NCBI GenBank assembly: GCA_018857735.1
Contig: JABMCL010000865.1
Coordinates: 359,001-423,000, forward strand
Source of the DNA: Alviniconcha marisindica
Taxonomy: Eukaryota; Mollusca; Gastropoda; Provannidae
DNA: 64,000 bases
Reading direction: 5' to 3'
A model generated the notes under the pieces. The model saw only the letters and a program-made list of their open reading frames with translations. It was not told where the DNA came from and searched no databases. The translations under genes were made by a program, and so were the position numbers. Within the stretch, counting starts at the first letter, position 1. Every line of letters begins with the position of its first letter. Below are positions 56,179 through 64,000 of this stretch, piece after piece.

Positions 56179-57675
56179 AGTATGTTTCTTTCCTAAAGCC
56201 TTACTACACTTTAAAATGAATGGTCCACAATAATATGTTTCTTCCGCAAAGCCTTTTTATTTTCAGGAATAAAATTAAAAGCAGATAATATTATCAACCT
56301 GCACTAAAATATGACATTCCAAGGGTTGGTCCGCCTTGGCCAAATCATGATGGGTTGGCTACAAAACTGGACATAAAACATAACTACACTATGCATGGCA
56401 AGACACAACACTTTCACCTCTTCTTCTTCTCCTCTCCATGTATAATACTACTACTAATGGACATTTATTGATGATAATAATGGACATTTTTACAGTGCCT
56501 ACCCAGTGTCTCAGAGTGGTGAACAAACTTATTTGACTTCACTTGTCACTGAACATAAAGACGAAGACCACATTCCAATAAGCAACTAGCAGCCTATGTT
56601 CCTCACATCTCAACCACAGTTGGTAACATAATAATATTAATGTACATTTACCATGTGCTCATCAACACCCTGAGCACTCACATCATACATATTATTATTA
56701 ACCTAAATAGGATATTCTATATGTACGTAGAGGACAGTCCTACCCTAGCAATTTACATAAGGCATTATATGGAAACTTAAGTTTTCAGTTTGGCTTTAAA
56801 AGATGACAGGGTTGAGCAGTGTCTAAGGTCTTGTGGGAGTGAATTCCAAAGCAAGAGAAAATGTGAAAGCCACAAGTTTTGCATTTGTATTGCTGGATTT
56901 TCAGCATGCGGGTGTCAGAAAAAGAGCATAGTGTACGACATGGAGTGTAGACATGTAGCAGTTCAGAGAGGTAAGCAGGACCAGAACCATTTATAGCACT
57001 GAAACACATACAAGCGACTTTAATACAGCTCAGCCTGTCCCGGCTACCCTTCCTTGCAGGTAAAGATGGAAAACAGTTATACATAGAAACATGAAGTTTC
57101 AGACATTTGTTCCACATGAGGAGTAAATGGGAAAAGTTCTGCCAATGAGTTCATACAATACAATACTTATTAATCCTTAAAAAGGCAATTCAGTTGTTTG
57201 CCTTTGACAAATAATAAAAATTACATAACAAAGTAAGTAAATGCTGTACAGTTTCACTCACTTAATTAAAATATACGCTCCTCAGAACAGGCAAAGGGCT
57301 ACAAGGGTTCTGTATTTTTGCTACTATCATTACTGTTCTTTTTGTCCCTCTCATAATACAGGGAACAGGATCATCTTGATGGAGCACCAGCATTGGATAG
57401 ATGTCCTTACTAGGGATATGTGGCATGAAGTGTCCTGACGGGACAGCACCACTGATGACAGCAAGGCCACTCTTGTTGCTGATGTGATGTTGCAAACTGA
57501 AGGGACAGTGCATTCCTAGAGTAATCTCTTTGACAACTTTGTTTTTGCTTCAACAGTTTTGTGTGTCCTGATCTGATAAATGGCAGTTTTTGGGTTGGAT
57601 GGAGTCTGCTGTCTTGGTGAAGAGTCCATAAGAGATCATTTCCTGAGCCCTACGATTGACTCAAGGACCATATAG
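56179..57675. other. Intergenic or 3' UTR of the minus-strand gene
   Basis: A+T-rich sequence. ATAATAATGGACATTTTTAC and CTCAGAGTGGTGAAC at about 56478-56525 resemble a SINE 3' end. AATAAA on the minus strand occurs at 56256-56261, about 1.4 kb past the stop of the gene at 57676. No coding sequence is seen. Confidence 0.4.
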
Positions 57676-60600
57676 CTACACCGCTTTGGCTGTACGGTCT
57701 TGGACTGACTGACGAATGTTGTCTACCACAGTAGTGACCCTTTGCACCCAGTCTTCTGGTGGGTTATCAGCCAGACATGTGATGATGATAGTGTCTGGCC
57801 ATTGCCACTTGAACTTTGCTGTTTCGGGCTTCAAGTCAGCTACAAGCCTTTTTAGCCATTGGGGCTCTCCCGTAACTGCATTAACAACCTCCGACCCAAG
57901 CTTGATTTTTGTCTGCGTTTGGCACGGTGCTCCGGTAGGAGATGCAGAACCGCACTGCTGTGAAAGACTCTTAGGGACACCTTTTTGGGGGGTGCTAATT
58001 TTGTCCTCTTCTTTAGACGCAGGCTTTGCACACTCAGTGTGTTTCACTGATTTTTGTGCCTTGCTGCCTTTACCAGATTTCTGTACAGTGCTAATTTTGT
58101 CCTCTTCTTTAGACCCAGGCTTCGCACACTCAGTGTGTTTCACTGATTTTTGTGCCTTGCTGCCTTTACCAGATTTCTGTACAGTGCAAATTTTGTCCTC
58201 TGCTTTAGACCCAGGCTTTGCACACTCAGTGAGTTTAACTGATTGCTGGGCCTTGCTGCCTGTTACTGTGCTAATTGTGGGTTTAATTGATTGCTGGGCC
58301 TTGCTGCTTGGGGAATATTGCCCTGTGAGAGTACTTTCACAGCTTGATGTCAGTGCCCTTGTCTCATGGGTGGCTTTGTAGGAGGAACGTGTGGCTACAT
58401 TTCTTCCAAGGTTCAGCGCAGACACCTGCTGTCTGCTTCCATCCATCGTGTACAGCCCCTTCTTTGCCACAGGTGCTGTATCTGCAACACAGAAAGTTGG
58501 CCTACAGAATGAATAGCAGCACAATGTTTTACGCTTAAAAAGCCAACAATGTTTTACGCTTAAAAAGCCAACAACAGAGAAGGGACAGAAACCGTTATAC
58601 TTGTTAAAGTTCTTTTAATACTACTTTTTTTTACTAGCATATTCTCTCTGTGAAAGAGGTTTTGTTTTAGAAGTTACTGTTTTGACTGCCTGTGTGGTTT
58701 TTCTTCCTTTAAGTTTTCCTGTTCTTCTGCAGTCATACTGTGGTAGACCTGGCAGCCTGCCGATACTCTATAGTCTATTTTTGAAGGCATAGGGATACTA
58801 AACATCTTTACATTTCTCTTCCTACATTTAGTCAATACTTTGTTAAAAATCTGAGTGCAGCAGCAACATATATATATATATTTCAGTTAATTTTGTGAAG
58901 TTTTTGTCTGCTTACTTTTTGTGATGTAATATGAACAATACATCATGTACCGATTTCATAACAGCAGCTGGAGTGGAAAACTTCCACCGCAACTCTTTTG
59001 AATTTCCTCACCCAAGAAACAAGTATCTGGGCTGTATACATGTAAGATGAGCAAACAGCCCCCGGTTTGTGTTTAACTTCTAAATAGTGATGACACAGAC
59101 AAAATCAGCATGTGTGAGGTGCAAAAAGGGCCATCTGACTGGCCTAAACATGTTTAAAGTCATAGACTCCTTTTTCTACACTTAAGCAGCCAAAACAATG
59201 CCAAACAAAACAGCAGCTCCGATGCTGCCGCCGTTCCTGACAGAGGCTAGGTACTACTCAGGAGAAAACAAACACTTGACTGACACTGTCCTATGTACCA
59301 TTGAAGACCACACATTATTTGAGAAAACTTGGATTCACACATCAAGACACATCATAATCAACACAGACTGTGAAAAGGAGACAGGACAATTTCAAATGGG
59401 AAGGGGTCATTGGGTCACTGACATCTGCTACAATTGCAGTGAACTTTGAACCTAAAAGTAAAACTGACATGGTTGTTGTCATGCAGTGTCCAATCAGTTT
59501 TGAGTTATCAAAGTCATCTGTGTTGCATTGTTTATAAAGCAAGGGACTTTGCTGATTGAAAAATAAACAAGCCAATAGCTGTTTCAGAGGCTGTTGGTGA
59601 CTCATGAATGTGGAAGGAGAGCTGGACTCACAGACTTTATCAAATGTGAGATTTGGGGCTATCTGCCTTTAACTTTATTTGCACATCATACATACGGGCC
59701 CAGGTGTCCATAATAAGACAAAGTACAGCACTATAAAAGAATAGTCCCTCAACCCATCTTGATCAGGGGACAAAGTGGCTGAGGTTCTCACCCAGACATT
59801 CACTGGCTAGTGTTCCACACGGTGGGGGTACCACGTTTGATCCTAAATCTGGGCCAAGTCCTATACTTTGTCTCCAAATCTCATGAGGGAACTGAATGCT
59901 GAGTCCATTGGATAAAGGCAAAAAGCATGCTACTGTTATTGTTAGGCAGTTCGAAATCAAAGAAGAGTAGGTGAAGTTTCACTGGCTGCCATGGCGAAAT
60001 TGGTACATGTACTGATGTAGTGATGTACAGATTCCTCAATGCATTACAGCAGGTACCATTAATACCTCACACACACTGGTAGCACTGTGTTTGTAGGTTT
60101 TGAAGCCTCTTACCTTAGTGTGGTGACCAGACTTCCCCACAAGGGGTTGGTCAATCAACAGTGAATCAGTAAGTTAAACTGGTTCCATAGACCATTCCCA
60201 AGGAATATTCATGACGTCAGGCCACCAAGGTTACTGAGGTCCAAAATGGGGTTTAGGGGTGTCGGTTATACTTACAGTGCAGGTGAGAAAATCAAACTGT
60301 GTAGGTTATTGTCATTTTCTGATTATGGTGTGTCTATGTGGGGGTAGTTTAAATACAGACGGTGCGCTGAGTTATACTTTTATGACAGAGGTTCACACTT
60401 TACAAATATTTCATTATTATTATAAATTATCTCCCCATGGTGGGGCACCATGGATGAAGAAATTATATACCTTTCTGCAGAGAACCCAAACCGTCAAAGG
60501 TTCTCACTTTAAAGCCTGGAGTAAATCAGAATTTAGCCATGTGTGCTATGCCTACTGCCAAGAAATTGAGAATATATCCCACAGTGGGATACTGTGGTTG

Positions 60601-61971
60601 CAGAAATTAAGGTCCTCTCTGCTGAGAACCTAGAACTGACAAATATTCTCCCTTTAAGGCCTAGAGCAGGTTGGAATATAGCCACGCATGCTTCAACCAC
60701 TGCCAGGACTTCCCTCCTTGTCCTACATCCTACCTTCTGCATCCTTTCACCTTTATTTTTCTCAAGATCCTCTCTGTACTTTTCAACTGTGTTATTTCTG
60801 GTTAATGGAGGCCTGCAGAATGAAATAGGTTGTCCTGCTATTAGTCACAAGCGGTTTTAGCAGGTGCCTGTGTTGAGTGCCTGTGGAATATAAAAAGGCA
60901 CGAAAACATACAGCGCTATCATGCATCATGACAATGAATTAGAAATGCTTATAGTTTGATAGACTATGTTTTAATTTTGTATTGAATGCATCTCAGGATT
61001 CTGTCTGGAAGTAACTTTCCCAGTAGTAAATAACTGAAATATAAACATCAAGATGTGCTACTTACTGACCACTTGGGCTTGGATGTGCCAAACTGACTGT
61101 ATTGTGTGTAGAACTGCAAGACAGCTTTTTACTTGTGTTTTGATGATTTACGTTTCAACCTGGTATACAGCAACTGTGAATGTATGATTTGTCCTGAGTA
61201 GACCATGTGTGGTTGACAGGATGTAAAAATCCAAGAACCACCAAGAATATCTGCTCTTTTTATCCCAGTTCCTTCAACTTCATTTCCTCCCAGATCCTCT
61301 TCAATCCTAAAATGACATGTAGTGTGAACAGTCGATTCAACTTCAACATGTGATTTGATGTTAATACGTGCTTTGCCTGATATGACCCTCACAGTTGGCT
61401 GGACGCTAAATATCAAGAATCAGTCAATTCAACAATGATTGCTGGCAGTAAAAACAGTCCTGTAAATAACATATGTTGAACAGATGCAGAAAAGCACACC
61501 TTTACCTGTGTTTTGACCGAGCAATGACCCAGTAAGTCTGGATGCTGAACGTGCAGTCCTCTTTTTAGCCTGCTCTTCCTGGTGCCCCTGCTGAGGCTGA
61601 ACTGTGGTTTGACTCACTGATGGCAACTGAGAAACAGGAACTGCAGGTGAAGACCTTGTATTCATGGCAGCTGATGAAGAGGCAGGGTGAGGACTGTTTT
61701 TATACTGAGAGACACATGCACGTTTGGCAGGTGAGGATGAATAGGCAGGACTGTGGGCCTGTTCGTAGGCCAGACGGTCCTGCTGGAGTTGCCGCAGCCT
61801 CTGCTGCAGCTTCCTCTCCTCCTCGATGGCAGCCTGCTTCTGGTTTTCTTTCTGTCGCTCAATGGCTCTTTGCTCCTCCAGCTGGACCTGCGCCCGGAGC
61901 TCAGCCAGACGTCTCTGTAGGGCTTCGTCCTCCAAGCCAGAGTGGTCCAAAGGGGGCTTATTCGGGTTCAT
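57676..61971 (-). CDS. Uncharacterised coiled-coil protein with 32-aa repeats, 423 aa
   Basis: I do not recognise this gene. Two exons on the minus strand: 61971-61506 (donor ACAG|GTAAAG) and 58481-57676 (acceptor TGTTGCAG), phase 1; total 1272 nt. The start MNPNKPPLDHSGLEDE is the first ATG of a long open frame. Residues about 14-75 are strongly Glu/Gln/Arg/Leu-rich (ALQRRLAELRAQVQLEEQRA and on), a predicted coiled coil. Residues about 76-155 are Ser/Pro/Gln-rich and probably disordered. Exon 2 carries three 32-residue repeats (KAQKSVKHTECAKPGSKEED...), 96 bp each. The C-terminus is folded-looking: EPQWLKRLVADLKPE, then FKWQWPDTIIITCLADNPPE, ending DNIRQSVQDRTAKAV, with an amphipathic helix. 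The 3' end of the coding region is definite (TAG). Function cannot be inferred from sequence alone. Confidence 0.75.
58482..61505 (-). other. Intron of the uncharacterised gene
   Basis: A 3.0-kb intron. It contains a tandem pair of the dispersed TGGTGGGATACTG / GAACCTAGAACTGACAAA repeat (60435-60580 and 60590-60720), whose related copies lie at 34715 and 30684/31131. An 83-codon plus-strand open frame at 59198-59449 has no recognisable domain and is probably chance. Confidence 0.55.
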
Positions 61972-64000
61972 AGCTGTGTCCTTTTCAAACAGGACTAGCA
62001 GCTTCAGTTGGTGGAGAGTTGAATCTCTGACACTGTGACAGCACTGGGGTCTGAAACAGCCGGGATTACACTCTTACAGGTTACATGGCATTCTCAAGAC
62101 TCCAGCTCATTTGAAACCATAACTGAGCTGACAGCAGTAAACAGCAGGACCACCAGTAATATGTTGCTGCAGTTCTTCTGGCTGCGCACATGTATGAAAG
62201 AGCCCTGGGCAGCTGGAAACCAAAGAAGACTAGAAAACACCCAGCTACCCTTCCTGTCATCTAGAACTGACACACACACAACATGCACTCTCTCACTGTG
62301 TTGCAGTTTAAAATTTTGTCTTTTTTTTAGAACCAGTCAAACAAGATCACAACTGGTACATCTGACCGATTGCTGATCGAACTTGTTTCCGGTATATAAT
62401 ACATATGCTGGTATTAACTAGTAAAATACCAGAAATGACTAGTTAGCGCGAACCCTGGCAATGTTAACATCAAGCTGGGCTGCTGTCTTGAGTCTGGGAT
62501 TCAACTGGTTCACTGGAAGGCATCTGACCCTGAAAGTGTTTAATGTGATTCAGGTCAGCAGAATGAGCTGGGTGAGGCTGAAGATTGATCTGGATCTTTG
62601 TTGTTGTACTTGTGTGACGACTTTCGCGCGCTACTGAATTAACTCCCTTTCGTGTCAGTTTGATCTGGACGTCTTTCGAGCGCTAATTAACTCCCTTGTG
62701 TGTTTGACCTGGATCTGGATTCATACATTGCAGGGAGAGTGCAAAGCTAATAAAACTTGTACTTTAAAAAGAGTAATCTGTACAGTTTCGTTTTAGGAAG
62801 ACCAGTATACGTTTAACACATGTGATATCGTGGTGACTTGATTTGGAGGTTGCAGAAAATATCAGTACTTCGGATTGATTAACACTTGCTGTCTACACTG
62901 AACCCATGTCCACATCTGTGGCCAACATTCTGAGTGAGAGCACAGGTCCAGTAAGTAAACATGGTGCTTAACGTCCACAGAAACCGTACGGCTTATTAGG
63001 GACGGGGCAGGTCCAGTTCTGCAGTTGACACTTTATTCCCCAAGTCATGCTTTCAGTTTCACATTGGCTCAGTCGAAGATTTCGCACTGATTCAGTCTTT
63101 CAAACTGACTCGGGTGGTAACTGTGCTTGACAGGGTGTTAAAATCCAGTTGCTAACTAGGCTAACACCGTGCGGGCAAAGTGCAACATCCTTTTTGAAGC
63201 AAGATGCAATCACAAAAACAATAAAAACACAAAACTGAACAAAAATAGATCTACTTTCGGTTTGCAAGCATTTCCGGCTGGAAATCGGGACATGCGGAAC
63301 TGACTTTCGCCGGGTTTACTCAGGCTTTCCAGCGGCTTTTTCCCAAGATGACCCCGAGCATACCTTCACTAGTCGTCTGTTACAAAGAAAATGGACATTC
63401 TAAAGCCGGATCCACGTCCTGTTCGATCTACGTAGTATGATCTTTACCGCCGGATCAGCTTAGCCCTCAAGTGTGAGGGCGTCACCATCGCCGCGCAGCG
63501 CGTATATATATGTGACTACACTCCACAAACACATTCTTCATCCAAATCCTATATTCCCAACTAACGTAAGCGTCCACCCCATTCAAAAATCAATCAATCA
63601 ATTTTTAAAAAAAAGTAAGAAAAATCATCCACACATCCAACAAAAACTGACCAGATCAGCAACCAACCACTTGCACGGCGTCCCGAGGAAACGTTCGAAG
63701 CGCGTCGCTGTGTATATATTCCTGCGCGGTTTAAGTTTTCAAGATAGTTCTCCAGCTTATTGCCCTGTCTAGTTGAGTGTCTGCAGGCAACAGCGACAAA
63801 GATGCATTTTGTGTCTGGCAGTCAAAATCAAAGGGAAATGAATGAATGATTTTTCACTTTGCTAAACTGAGACAAAAACAAGCGCAAGTTTTAATCCCCT
63901 TCAGAGCTAGACGGGCATGTACCTGAACCTTGACCCGTCAATTAAAATGGCTCTCATCACTGACGCATATAACAGCAAAGACCACTTTGGTGACTGTGTA
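61972..64000. other. Upstream flank of the uncharacterised gene to the right edge
   Basis: Presumed promoter and 5' UTR of the minus-strand gene near 61972-62400, not located precisely. At about 62965-63005, TTAACGTCCACAGAAACCG is a fragment of the repeat also found at about 54234 and, inverted, at about 45080. The right edge (63935-64000) carries ATTAAAATGGCTCTCATC, matching the repeat after 44755-44990, probably a SINE cut by the window end. No gene is supported. Confidence 0.45.

Noticed and set aside
59198..59449. 83-codon plus-strand open frame in the intron of the uncharacterised gene
   Set aside because: No domain, no splice context and ordinary length for chance in this sequence.
63473..63772. 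99-aa plus-strand open frame near the right edge
   Set aside because: No similarity, poor composition and no splice context.

Overview
This window is animal nuclear DNA. All genes are split by GT-AG introns, intergenic and intronic DNA is A+T-rich, and simple repeats are extremely abundant (one GT tract of about 480 bp, long CT/GA, poly-C, AAG/AAC and many minisatellites). tRNA-derived SINEs, foldback DNA transposons and a decayed LINE are also present. The repeat style and protein divergence suggest a lophotrochozoan, most likely a marine gastropod mollusc. That assignment is inference and rests on no diagnostic marker gene. There are no prokaryotic features, rRNAs, intact tRNA genes or CRISPR arrays.

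Layout, left to right. (1) 425-16423, minus strand: the 5' three quarters of an Acinus (ACIN1) orthologue, with SAP domain, FIKQYL segment, a very long Lys/Glu/Ala repeat exon and an RS-rich exon. Its RRM and C-terminus lie beyond the left edge. (2) 18114-31636, plus strand: a complete VPS9D1 orthologue (13 coding exons, 910 aa), arranged head-to-head with ACIN1 across a compact, probably bidirectional promoter (about 16424-16600). (3) 37656-42054, minus, and 46391-51282, plus: two head-to-head paralogues of an ARF/ARL-family GTPase. Each is 189 aa with four coding exons and the same intron positions and phases. (4) 57676-61971, minus: a two-exon gene for a 423-aa protein I do not recognise, with an N-terminal coiled coil and three 32-aa repeats.

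The genes do not form an operon-like pathway. VPS9D1 (a VPS9 Rab GEF-domain protein) and the ARL GTPases are both membrane-traffic factors, while Acinus is nuclear RNA processing; I read the linkage as incidental.

The most unusual signal is structural. In two unrelated genes an exon-intron boundary has been tandemly amplified inside the adjoining intron. In VPS9D1 intron 2, the 3' part of exon 2 plus its 5' splice site is repeated with a 74-bp period, giving at least six extra GTATGT donors. In intron 1 of the minus-strand ARL gene, the 3' splice site plus the P-loop-coding start of exon 2 is repeated with a roughly 70-bp period. Because that exon begins with GTAAG, each intact copy is a pyrimidine tract followed by CAG|GTAAG, the sequence form of a recursive-splicing ratchet point. 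Other items are two TTAA-flanked, piggyBac-like non-autonomous elements, a nested TIR element, a cluster of GCGTCAAAAG motifs between the ARL genes, and a one-base frameshift in the long Acinus exon.
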